Source of the DNA: Prevotella sp. UBA6994
Lineage (GTDB): Bacteria > Bacteroidota > Bacteroidia > Bacteroidales > Bacteroidaceae
NCBI GenBank assembly: GCA_002449845.1
Contig: DJXW01000034.1
Coordinates: 71,236 to 135,235, forward strand
Direction of reading: 5' to 3'
DNA length: 64,000 bases
The position numbers were made by a program, and so were the translations under genes. The notes beneath the pieces were generated by a model, which saw nothing but the letters and a program-made list of their open reading frames with translations, did no database searches and was not told where the DNA came from. Below are positions 41,632-49,888 of the stretch, piece by piece. Position 1 is the stretch's first letter. The number at the start of each line of letters is the position of its first letter.

Positions 41632-41712
41632 TTCTAGGATTTCTAGTATTACTAGTACTTCTAGAATATCTAGTATTTCTAGTAATTCTAGTAATTCTAG
41701 GATTTCTATAGA
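41632..41712. repeat. 9-bp tandem array (TTCTAGTAA)
   Basis: Eight nonamers plus a partial one: TTCTAGGAT, TTCTAGTAT, TACTAGTAC, TTCTAGAAT, ATCTAGTAT, TTCTAGTAA twice, TTCTAGGAT. It fills the gap between convergent pyrH and the DUF4834 gene. Confidence 0.92.
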
Positions 41713-41724
41713 TACACTCTGGTC

Positions 41725-41964
41725 TTATTCTTCCTCAAAGTCGATGTATTCTCCTTCGTCTTTGGGGATGATTTTTTTATTGGCATCTCGTGGGTCTCTA
41801 CGGTCTATTACCACATTACCGTCAACGCTTTGTTGTCTTGTCTCTTTTTGCTGCTTGAAACGCTTTGTGAAATTACGAACATGAAAAGCCAAGAAAAACA
41901 ATACTATGCCCACTATAAAAAGAAAAATGAGCAGGAGGTAAAACAAGATGCGAAAGATAATCAT
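41725..41964 (-). CDS. DUF4834 family small membrane protein
   Basis: 79 residues with one N-terminal transmembrane helix (ILFYLLLIFLFIVGIVLFFLAF) followed by a charged cytoplasmic tail and an acidic end (DEGEYIDFEEE). This matches the DUF4834 family of Bacteroidetes. Its start overlaps the pssA stop by 4 nt, so it is coupled to phosphatidylethanolamine synthesis genes. No function is known. Confidence 0.85.
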   Translation of the reverse strand: MIIFRILFYLLLIFLFIVGIVLFFLAFHVRNFTKRFKQQKETRQQSVDGNVVIDRRDPRDANKKIIPKDEGEYIDFEEE

Positions 41965-42680
41965 GATGTTTTCTTGAACTTATTGGTAAAAAGAACGTAA
42001 GCCGATAGTATCACGTACCACGCAATAATCGCAGAAAAGGCACTATAGCCCAAGAAGAGCAGCATGGGGATGCATGATAGTATAAATACATACTTGATTT
42101 CGTTTCCCTTCCATGACCATTGCTTGAATTTCAGGGCAAACATGGGAAACTCTGCGATAAGTAGGTAACAACTGATACAAATCATGACAAGCATCAAGGG
42201 TACACCCCAACTGTGGTTTTCTATGATAGTATGTCCTCCTAAGATAAAAGAACCCCAGAACAAGGCATTTGCTGGTGTTGGTAATCCAATGAACGAGGTC
42301 GTTTGACGGTCGTCAAGATTGAACTTTGCCAAACGAAGGGCTGAAAAAGCGGCAATCAAAAATGCGCAATAGGGAATATACGATGCAATACCATAAAAAG
42401 AGGATGGATATTGCAGATTGTATAGTTCTGAAAACACAATGGCAGAAGGCGCAACACCGAAAGTAACATCATCTGCCAATGAATCCAATTCCTTGCCAAT
42501 GGGAGACGACACATGTAATAAGCGGGCTACCATACCATCAAAAAAGTCGAATACGGCTCCCATGATAATCCAAAACATTGCCATCTTGGGATCACCCGCA
42601 AAGGCAAAAGACGTGGCAATGCAACCAGAAACCAAGTTACAACAAGTTATGGTGTTGGGAATATGTTTCTTGATGCCCAT
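41961..42680 (-). CDS. pssA: CDP-diacylglycerol--serine O-phosphatidyltransferase
   Basis: Makes phosphatidylserine from CDP-diacylglycerol and serine in the inner membrane. 239 residues, six to eight helices. The CDP-alcohol phosphatidyltransferase motif is present as FDFFDGMVAR...GKELDSLADDV with all the conserved Asp and Gly residues. 21 nt downstream of psd, so both steps of phosphatidylethanolamine synthesis are in one operon. Confidence 0.95.
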   Translation of the reverse strand: MGIKKHIPNTITCCNLVSGCIATSFAFAGDPKMAMFWIIMGAVFDFFDGMVARLLHVSSPIGKELDSLADDVTFGVAPSAIVFSELYNLQYPSSFYGIASYIPYCAFLIAAFSALRLAKFNLDDRQTTSFIGLPTPANALFWGSFILGGHTIIENHSWGVPLMLVMICISCYLLIAEFPMFALKFKQWSWKGNEIKYVFILSCIPMLLFLGYSAFSAIIAWYVILSAYVLFTNKFKKTS

Positions 42681-42701
42681 GACGAAAAGGATAGTTTTGT
42701 G

Positions 42702-43394
42702 TTATTTAAGTTTTGCTATAGTCGTTATATCACCCGTAGTGCTTTGTCCCATCTTTACGCAAACTTCTGAGTCGATAGGAAGATACACATCCACGCGAGA
42801 GCCAAATTTAATGAAACCTAAATGTTCGTCGATGAAACATTCTTCTCCTTCCTTGGCGTATGTCACGATGCGGCGAGCAACTGCTCCTGCTATTTGTCGG
42901 CATAGGATATCTACTCCGTCGGGGGTTGTAATGATAACATCGGCATGTTCATTCTCTTCACTTGCCTTTGGTAACCATGCTTTGTGGAAGTTGCCGTTTT
43001 GGTGATGTACATACTTGATTTTTCCATCTACGGGGAACCAGTTAGCATGTACATTGAAAAGACTCATGAAGATGGAAATCATCAGTCGCTTTTCGTGGAA
43101 GTATTCGTGTTCTTCCACTTCCTCAATCACAACTATTTTTCCATCAGCGGGTGCTACAACCAGTTTTTCTGTGTCTTCTTGAGGATTATACCTGATAGGA
43201 CATCTGAAAAAGTTTAAGACAATGGCGTAAACACTACCAAAAATAATGACAAAACTCCAAAAAGGAATCTTATTGTCTATAAACCTCCATAATATCAATG
43301 CTATGGCAGCTACCGCAATAAAGCTCCAAATGAGTGTGTCTGTACCCTCTCTGTGTATTCTGATTTTCTTGAGTTTCTTGATTCTTTTTCCCAT
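42702..43394 (-). CDS. psd: Phosphatidylserine decarboxylase proenzyme
   Basis: Decarboxylates phosphatidylserine to phosphatidylethanolamine. 230 residues of the short Psd type (PSD-A-like), with two N-terminal helices. The self-cleavage site is Gly-Ser in FIKFGSRVD, which yields the pyruvoyl alpha chain. The conserved His in SLFNVHANWFPVDG is present. First gene of psd-pssA-DUF4834, with a TACCTTTG promoter. Confidence 0.95.
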   Translation of the reverse strand: MGKRIKKLKKIRIHREGTDTLIWSFIAVAAIALILWRFIDNKIPFWSFVIIFGSVYAIVLNFFRCPIRYNPQEDTEKLVVAPADGKIVVIEEVEEHEYFHEKRLMISIFMSLFNVHANWFPVDGKIKYVHHQNGNFHKAWLPKASEENEHADVIITTPDGVDILCRQIAGAVARRIVTYAKEGEECFIDEHLGFIKFGSRVDVYLPIDSEVCVKMGQSTTGDITTIAKLK

Positions 43395-43420
43395 TAGAAA
43401 TGGTAATTGGTAATTCTGTG

Positions 43421-43428
43421 CAAAGGTA
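43421..43428 (-). promoter_or_regulatory. -7 box TACCTTTG for the psd operon
   Basis: TAnnTTTG match read on the minus strand, 27 nt upstream of the psd start codon. Confidence 0.6.
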
Positions 43429-43522
43429 ATGTTTTTTTGTTTAAGTTACAAATTTTTCTTACTATTCTTTTGGATATGTCAGGTTTTAGCCGTAACTTTA
43501 CGGCTCAATTTGCGCAGAATAC

Positions 43523-46500
43523 ATGGAAGAAACGAATATGGAAGATTTTATTCATTTACACGTACATACTTATTATTCAATACTTGATGGACAGTCGAGC
43601 ATCAAAAAACTTGTAGATAAAGCCGTTGGTAATGGCATGAAAGGCATGGCGATAACCGACCACGGCGATATGTTTGGAATCAAGGAGTTTTTTGATTATT
43701 GTAAGAGTGTCAACGACAACAGGAAGAAGGATGGGCTGGAACCTTTCAAGCCTATATTTGGTTGTGAGATGTATGTGGCTCACCATCGAAAGGAAGACAA
43801 GGTCAAGGAACATGGAGATATGAGTGGCTATCACCTCATCGTACTTGCCAAAAACTATCATGGATACAAGAATCTCATTAAGTTGGTCAGTCGTTCGTGG
43901 GTGGATGGTTATTATATGCGTCCTCGTACCGACCGTACCGACTTGGAAAAATTTCACGAGGGTTTGATTGTCTGTTCTGCCTGTATTGCAGGTGAAGTGC
44001 CTCATAAAATATTACATGATGACATTGCTGGAGCACGTGAGGCAATAGAATGGTACCATCGTGTGTTTGGCGAAGATTATTATTTGGAATTGCAACGCCA
44101 TGAGGTCAAGGATCCCAATCAGAGGGCTAACAGGGAAACATTCCCTTTACAGCAAAAAGCCAATAAGGTGTTGATAGAGTTGGCTCATGAATATGGCATC
44201 AAACTGATTTGCAGTAACGATGCTCACTTTGTTGACCAAGACAATGCTGAGGCTCATGACCATTTGCTGTGTTTGGCTACGCAAAGTGATCTTGACGATC
44301 CGAACCGTATGCTCTATTCTAAACAGGAATGGTTTAAGACTCGCGAGGAGATGAACGAGGTCTTTGCCGACGTTCCCGAAGCATTGTCTAATACGTTGGA
44401 GGTGTTGGATAAGGTGGAAATGTATAGTTTGGACCATGACCCTATCATGCCCTTCTTCCCCATACCTGAAGAGTTTGGTACGGAAGAGCAGTGGCGACAG
44501 AAATATACCAAGGAAGACTTGTTTAAGGAATTTACCTCTGACGAAAACGGGAATAATCCGTTACCTGTGGAAGAGGGAGAGAAGAAAATCAAACACTTGG
44601 GAGGATACGACAAACTCTACCGTATCAAATTTGAGGCTGACTATCTGGCTAAGTTGGCGTATGAGGGAGCAGAGAAACGCTATGGCAATCCTATCCCAGA
44701 TAATGTTAGGGAACATGTCAACTTCGAGCTTCACATCATGAAGACGATGGGATTCCCTGGATATTTCTTGATAGTACAAGACTTTATCAATTCTGCACGA
44801 GAGGAGTTGGGCGTGATGGTCGGACCAGGACGTGGCTCTGCCGCTGGTTCTGTGGTGGCTTATTGCTTGGGTATTACCAAGATTGACCCATTGAAATACG
44901 ATTTGCTGTTCGAGCGTTTCCTGAATCCAGACCGTATCTCCTTGCCTGATATTGATACCGATTTCGATGATGATGGTAGAGGTAAGGTGTTGAGATGGGT
45001 AGAGGATAAGTACGGACATGAAAATTGCGCACACATTATTACATATAGTAGTATGGCGACCAAAAACTCTATCAAGGATGTGGCACGTGTGGAAAAGGTT
45101 CCTTTGGATATTTCCAATGCATTGTGTAAGGCTATCCCTGATAGATTGCCCGATGGCATGAAGATGAACTTGCCCAATGCCATCAAATATACGCCAGAAC
45201 TTCGTGAGGCAGAAACATCCTCAGACCCCAAGTTGCGCAACACCATCAAATATGCCAAAATGCTGGAGGGAACGGTGCGTGGTACGGGTATTCATGCGTG
45301 TGGATTTATCATTTGTAGAGATCCTATCAGCGACTGGGTGCCTGTTTCTACGGCTGACGACCCCGATTTCAAGGATGTGAAGACCAATTGTACGCAATAC
45401 GATGGGCACGTGATTGAATCGACGGGGTTAATCAAGATGGATTTCCTTGGCTTGAAGACACTATCGGAGTTGAAGGAGGCTGTTGAAAACATCAAGATTA
45501 CCCGTGGCATTGAGATTGACTTGGATACGATTCCGATTGACGACGAGAAGACTTACAAACTCTATCAAGAAGGTCGTACCATCGGTACATTCCAGTTTGA
45601 GTCGGCAGGAATGCAGAAATATTTGCGTGAACTGAAACCTACCGTATTTGAGGATTTGATTGCCATGAATGCGCTCTATCGTCCAGGTCCTATGGATTAC
45701 ATTCCTTCGTTTATTGCGAGAAAGAATGGTAAAGAGGAGATTACCTATGACATACCGTGTATGGAGAAATACCTCAAAGACACGTATGGTATCACGGTTT
45801 ACCAAGAGCAGGTGATGCTTTTATCACGCCAATTGGCTGATTTCACTCGTGGCGAGAGTGACGCATTGCGTAAGGCTATGGGAAAGAAGAAAAAGAAAAT
45901 CGTTGACGAGATGAAGCCTAAGTTTATCGAGGGTGGAAAGAAAAACGGACACGACCCGAAGATATTGGAAAAGATTTGGGGCGACTGGGAGAAGTTTGCG
46001 TCTTACGCTTTCAATAAGAGTCATGCAGCATGTTATTCTTGGGTGGCATTCCAGACTGCATACTTAAAGGCTAATTATCCAGCCGAGTTTATGGCAGCCA
46101 TCATGAGTCGCAGACGCGACCAGATTACTGAAATCACAAAGTTGATGGATGAGTGCAAGTCGATGGGCATTGCCACGTTAGGACCAGATGTCAACGAGAG
46201 TTATCATAAGTTTGGTGTAAACAAGAAGGGAGAAATCCGCTTCGGTCTTGCCGCTATCAAAGGTATGGGCGATGGAGCTGCTCAAGCCATTATCAATGAA
46301 CGCGAACAAAATGGACCCTATAAGGACATCTATGATTTTGCCCAACGTGTCAATCTGAATGCTGTCAATCGTAAGGCTTTTGAAAGTTTGGCACTGAGCG
46401 GTGGATTTGACAGCTTCAATATTCCCCGTGAGAATTTCTTTGCGGTAGATCATAAAGGTGTACAATTCTTAGACGTGCTGTTGAGATATGGGCAGTTGTA

Positions 46501-47245
46501 CCAAATGGAGAAATATGAGGCGCAAAACTCACTCTTCGGTGCTTCTGATGCCATAGAGATTGCCAATCCGCCCATTCCGGAAGGGGAGTCATGGAGTACG
46601 ATAGAGAAACTGAATCGTGAGCGCGAACTGGTGGGTATCTATCTTTCTGCTCATCCATTGGATGACTATCGAGTGATCTTGAACCATCTGTGTAACACCC
46701 ATTGCTCGGAAATTGCCGACAAAGCGTCTCTCGTGAACAGGAAAACCATTACCCTCGGAGGTATCGTTACAGGGGTAAAGTCGAAATTTACCAAAACGGG
46801 TAAACCATGTGGTTTTGTAACCTTGGAAGATTTTGAGGGAAATGGTGAATTGGCGCTCTTCGGAGAGGACTGGGGCACATGGAAAGGAATACTGACAGAG
46901 GGTTGCATCGTCTTCATCACCGCTAATTGTGTGCAACGATTCCGTGATACCAACATCTATGATTTGCGCATAACGGATATCCAATACATGCAAACTGTCA
47001 AGGATGAAAAAATTGAGCGATTTACCATCACATTGGATAGCTCTGTCATCGACGAAACCGTTGTGTCAGATATCTCATCAATGGTGACAGATAGCCCCGG
47101 AAAGACACAACTCATGTTCCAAATCGTTGATAAAGAACACAACACCAATATCTTGTTGCGTTCAAAGGCTAAATCCATCTATTTGAAAAATGATTTGGTG
47201 TCATACATTGAATGTCATGATGGCATGTCGTATCATGTAAATTAA
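43523..47245 (+). CDS. dnaE: DNA polymerase III subunit alpha
   Basis: Catalytic subunit of the replicative polymerase, 1240 residues. The N-terminal PHP domain has HLHVHTYYS and ITDHGDMFG. The polymerase active-site Asp pair is in PDIDTDFDDD (Asp476 and Asp478), and GPGRGSAAGS lies in the palm. FAGF-like tandem helix-hairpin and an OB-fold domain (KTITLGGIVTGV) follow, then a divergent C-terminal region. The start at 43523 is used; Met6 is an alternative. No clean TAnnTTTG box is seen upstream (TAACTTTA at 43492 is the nearest). Confidence 0.97.
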   Translation: MEETNMEDFIHLHVHTYYSILDGQSSIKKLVDKAVGNGMKGMAITDHGDMFGIKEFFDYCKSVNDNRKKDGLEPFKPIFGCEMYVAHHRKEDKVKEHGDMSGYHLIVLAKNYHGYKNLIKLVSRSWVDGYYMRPRTDRTDLEKFHEGLIVCSACIAGEVPHKILHDDIAGAREAIEWYHRVFGEDYYLELQRHEVKDPNQRANRETFPLQQKANKVLIELAHEYGIKLICSNDAHFVDQDNAEAHDHLLCLATQSDLDDPNRMLYSKQEWFKTREEMNEVFADVPEALSNTLEVLDKVEMYSLDHDPIMPFFPIPEEFGTEEQWRQKYTKEDLFKEFTSDENGNNPLPVEEGEKKIKHLGGYDKLYRIKFEADYLAKLAYEGAEKRYGNPIPDNVREHVNFELHIMKTMGFPGYFLIVQDFINSAREELGVMVGPGRGSAAGSVVAYCLGITKIDPLKYDLLFERFLNPDRISLPDIDTDFDDDGRGKVLRWVEDKYGHENCAHIITYSSMATKNSIKDVARVEKVPLDISNALCKAIPDRLPDGMKMNLPNAIKYTPELREAETSSDPKLRNTIKYAKMLEGTVRGTGIHACGFIICRDPISDWVPVSTADDPDFKDVKTNCTQYDGHVIESTGLIKMDFLGLKTLSELKEAVENIKITRGIEIDLDTIPIDDEKTYKLYQEGRTIGTFQFESAGMQKYLRELKPTVFEDLIAMNALYRPGPMDYIPSFIARKNGKEEITYDIPCMEKYLKDTYGITVYQEQVMLLSRQLADFTRGESDALRKAMGKKKKKIVDEMKPKFIEGGKKNGHDPKILEKIWGDWEKFASYAFNKSHAACYSWVAFQTAYLKANYPAEFMAAIMSRRRDQITEITKLMDECKSMGIATLGPDVNESYHKFGVNKKGEIRFGLAAIKGMGDGAAQAIINEREQNGPYKDIYDFAQRVNLNAVNRKAFESLALSGGFDSFNIPRENFFAVDHKGVQFLDVLLRYGQLYQMEKYEAQNSLFGASDAIEIANPPIPEGESWSTIEKLNRERELVGIYLSAHPLDDYRVILNHLCNTHCSEIADKASLVNRKTITLGGIVTGVKSKFTKTGKPCGFVTLEDFEGNGELALFGEDWGTWKGILTEGCIVFITANCVQRFRDTNIYDLRITDIQYMQTVKDEKIERFTITLDSSVIDETVVSDISSMVTDSPGKTQLMFQIVDKEHNTNILLRSKAKSIYLKNDLVSYIECHDGMSYHVN

Positions 47246-47281
47246 TTTGGCAAATTGTTTGTATGATAGGGATTAATTGAG

Positions 47282-47289
47282 TAATTTTG
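47282..47289 (+). promoter_or_regulatory. -7 box TAATTTTG
   Basis: TAnnTTTG match, 28 nt upstream of trxA, so trxA can be transcribed independently of dnaE. Confidence 0.55.
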
Positions 47290-47317
47290 CAAAAGAAAAC
47301 TTTAATATTATAGTCAA

Positions 47318-47632
47318 ATGGAAGTAAATATAACAACAGAGAATTTCGAGAGTTATAAGAATGGCGAATTGCCATTGGTAGTAGATTTCTGGGCAACATG
47401 GTGTGGACCATGTCGTATGGTAGGACCAATCATTTCAGAACTTGCCAAGGAATACGATGGTAAGGTGGTCGTTGGAAAGTGTGACGTTGAGGAAAATGAC
47501 GAGCTTGCCATGGATTTCGGCATTCGTAACATTCCTACCATCCTGTTCTTCAAGAATGGTGAGTTGGTAGATAAGTTTGTCGGTGCTGCTCAAAAGGCAA
47601 CCCTTGACGAGAAGTTTAAAGACTTGCTCTAA
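47318..47632 (+). CDS. trxA: Thioredoxin
   Basis: Cytoplasmic dithiol-disulphide oxidoreductase of 104 residues. Active site WCGPC with Cys29 and Cys32, the cis-Pro in RNIPTILFF, and no signal peptide. Length and motif order match classical TrxA. It follows dnaE after 72 nt with its own promoter and is followed by a terminator. Confidence 0.97.
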   Translation: MEVNITTENFESYKNGELPLVVDFWATWCGPCRMVGPIISELAKEYDGKVVVGKCDVEENDELAMDFGIRNIPTILFFKNGELVDKFVGAAQKATLDEKFKDLL

Positions 47633-47652
47633 TATTTTGGAATATGATAGAG

Positions 47653-47695
47653 AAAACGAAGATGTACCAGGCTGGTGCATCTTCGTTTTCTTTTA
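47653..47695 (+). terminator. Terminator after trxA
   Basis: AAAACGAAGATG (47653-47664) pairs with CATCTTCGTTTT (47678-47689), followed by CTTTTAT. Confidence 0.85.
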
Positions 47696-47755
47696 TATCA
47701 CCAATGACCAAATACTATGGAAAAGTATAGAACAGTGAATCTTTGAAATCCAGAA

Positions 47756-47845
47756 ACCAACGGTCACATAGTAAGAAACCGATGGTAACTATACGAGTGA
47801 CCATCGGTTACTATATAAGGAAACAATGGTTCCTAATGATGGGAA
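47756..47845. repeat. 22-23-bp tandem repeat, four degenerate units
   Basis: Units at 47756-47777, 47778-47799, 47800-47822 and 47823-47845, consensus ACCrAyGGTnACTATAnrAG. Units 2 and 3 also form the inverted pair AACCGATGGT/ACCATCGGTT. It lies between convergent trxA and tsaE. The GTAACTATAC core resembles the boxes of the 21-bp arrays. Confidence 0.75.
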
Positions 47846-47884
47846 AAGGAGAACTTTTGTTTCCCTCTTTGAACCAATGCGTTA

Positions 47885-48310
47885 TTAAAACGAAATAAGT
47901 CTGTTTCCGTCCTCTTGCTCTTCGATGTTTACTTTCACGGCATTCTCAGGGAGCAATTCCTCGATTAACTCTGGCCATTCCAAGAAACAAAGGGAGCCAC
48001 TGTAGAAATAATCTTCGTATCCCATATCGTAAACTTCTTCAATCTTTTTGATACGATAAAAGTCGAAGTGATAGATAGTGGGGGAGATTGAAGAGGGTGA
48101 ATCTGTGGTATATTCATTCACAATAGCAAACGTGGGAGATGTGATGACATCTTTCACTCCCAATTCCTCACAGATAGCTTTGATAAACGTCGTCTTTCCA
48201 GCGCCCATTTTACCGTAAAAGGCAAACACCCTGGCATTGCCAATATGATTGATAAACTGCCTTGCGGCTTCTTGGATATTGTCTAATGAAGTAATTCTAA
48301 TTTGTGTCAT
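47885..48310 (-). CDS. tsaE: tRNA threonylcarbamoyladenosine biosynthesis ATPase TsaE
   Basis: ATPase needed with TsaB and TsaD to form t6A37 in tRNAs that read ANN codons. 141 residues. P-loop GKMGAGKTTFIKAI, the following TSPTFAIVNEYT and YHFDFYRI segments, and LCFLEWPE with the Walker B acid are all present. It starts 4 nt inside the end of porX. Last gene of the operon. Confidence 0.94.
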   Translation of the reverse strand: MTQIRITSLDNIQEAARQFINHIGNARVFAFYGKMGAGKTTFIKAICEELGVKDVITSPTFAIVNEYTTDSPSSISPTIYHFDFYRIKKIEEVYDMGYEDYFYSGSLCFLEWPELIEELLPENAVKVNIEEQEDGNRLISF

Positions 48311-49863
48311 CTTTTTCTTGAAGTCAATGTAACGATAGGGATAATCATTTCTTCCATGGAGATTCCTCCGTGCTGGAAGGTGTCTTTGTAATAAGATACG
48401 TAATAATTATAATTATTGGGATATGCGAAGAACGCGTCACCCGTTGCAAACACGTAAGTGGTGCTGAGGTTAGGGGAGGGGAGTTGCGCTTTCTGCGGTT
48501 CCTTGATGGTAAACACCTCTTTGGGATTATAACTGAGGTTCTTTCCCAGTTTATATCTAAGGTTGGTATTGGTATTTCTGTCACCGATAATCTTTAATGG
48601 TTTAGAAGCTCGTATGGAACCATGATCCGTGGTAATCACAATCTTGTAATCCATTTGGGCAAGAATCTTGAAGAGGTCTGCCATGACGGAGTGACGAAAC
48701 CAACTAAGCGTGATGGAACGATAGGCACTCTCGTTGTTGGCAAGTTCTCTCACCATTCGCGATTCCGTTCTTGCGTGAGAAAGCATGTCGATGAAATTGA
48801 ATACCACCACGTTCAGGTCGTTGTTCTTGATCTGGTTCAACTGCTGGATGAATTTCTCAGCATCAACTGAATTGTTGATTTTATGATAACTATAGCTGTC
48901 GTGTCTCCTATATCTTTCTATCTGCGTTCCGATAAGAGGTTCCTCGTTGATATTCTTACCTTCTTCCTCGTCTTCATCCACCCAAAGGTTTGGAAACATC
49001 TGTGCAATCTTGTTGGGCATCAATCCACTGAAGATGGCATTCCTCGCATATTGCGTGGCTGTGGGTAGAATGCTGAGGTACATATCTTCCTCGATGTCGA
49101 ACATATCGCTAATTTCTTGGGTGATGACTCGCCATTGATCGTATCTGAAATTATCAATGACAATCAAGAATGTTTTCTGTCCTTCGTTCAGCAACGGGAA
49201 AATCTTTTTCTTAAAAATGTCTGGGCTCATCATCGGTCGTTCCACTTGTTTCTGCGGATTCACCCAATCCATGTAATTGTTTTTGATGAATTTAGCAAAT
49301 CCGATATTGGCTTCCTCTTTCTGTGTCTTGAGGATTTCAGTCATATTGCTGTCTGTACTACTCAGTTCCAATTCCCAGTGGACCAGTCTCTTATACACGT
49401 TTTGCCAGTCTTCAAAAGTCTTGCAGTCGGATATTTGCAGGGAGATGTCCATGAAATTTTGTTGGTAACCGGATTGCGTTACCTCGGTCACGATTTCCTT
49501 TCGATGGATGTTCTTCTTCAGTGTGAGGAGAATCTGACTGGGATTGACGGGCTTGATGAGGTAGTCGGCTATCTTGCTACCGATGGCTTGATCCATGATG
49601 TTTTCCTCCTCGCTCTTCGTACACATCACAACGGGCGTAGTGGGCGATATTTCCTTGATGATTTGCAGTGTTTCCAAACCTGTCAAGCCAGGCATCATCT
49701 CATCAAGCATAATCAGGTCGAACGTATGTTGCCTACATTGGTCAATCGCATCCGTTCCGTTGCTGACGGTAATCACTTCGTATCCTCTCTTTTCGAGGAA
49801 GATGATGTGAGCTTTCAGCAATTCAATCTCATCATCTACCCATAATATCAATCCGTTGCTCAT
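48307..49863 (-). CDS. porX: PorX-type response regulator with PglZ/alkaline-phosphatase domain
   Basis: 518 residues. The N-terminal receiver domain has the acidic pair in WVDDE, phospho-acceptor Asp54 in IMLDEMMPG and Lys in LIKPVNP. A helical linker follows (about 125-210), then a PglZ/alkaline-phosphatase superfamily domain with VIDNFRYDQW, SGLMPNKIAQMFP and ITTDHGSIR. This architecture is PorX, the response regulator that with the histidine kinase PorY and sigma factor SigP controls type IX secretion genes in Porphyromonas gingivalis. Its PglZ domain has zinc-dependent nucleotide phosphodiesterase activity in the family. No PorY is in the window. It lies directly downstream of sprE. Confidence 0.94.
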   Translation of the reverse strand: MSNGLILWVDDEIELLKAHIIFLEKRGYEVITVSNGTDAIDQCRQHTFDLIMLDEMMPGLTGLETLQIIKEISPTTPVVMCTKSEEENIMDQAIGSKIADYLIKPVNPSQILLTLKKNIHRKEIVTEVTQSGYQQNFMDISLQISDCKTFEDWQNVYKRLVHWELELSSTDSNMTEILKTQKEEANIGFAKFIKNNYMDWVNPQKQVERPMMSPDIFKKKIFPLLNEGQKTFLIVIDNFRYDQWRVITQEISDMFDIEEDMYLSILPTATQYARNAIFSGLMPNKIAQMFPNLWVDEDEEEGKNINEEPLIGTQIERYRRHDSYSYHKINNSVDAEKFIQQLNQIKNNDLNVVVFNFIDMLSHARTESRMVRELANNESAYRSITLSWFRHSVMADLFKILAQMDYKIVITTDHGSIRASKPLKIIGDRNTNTNLRYKLGKNLSYNPKEVFTIKEPQKAQLPSPNLSTTYVFATGDAFFAYPNNYNYYVSYYKDTFQHGGISMEEMIIPIVTLTSRKR

Positions 49864-49888
49864 AATTCAATCCTTTTATCTGAATACC

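Noticed and set aside
23278..47845. CRISPR-like arrays among the tandem repeats
   Set aside because: Units are 7, 9 or 22 bp with no unique spacers and no cas genes are near.
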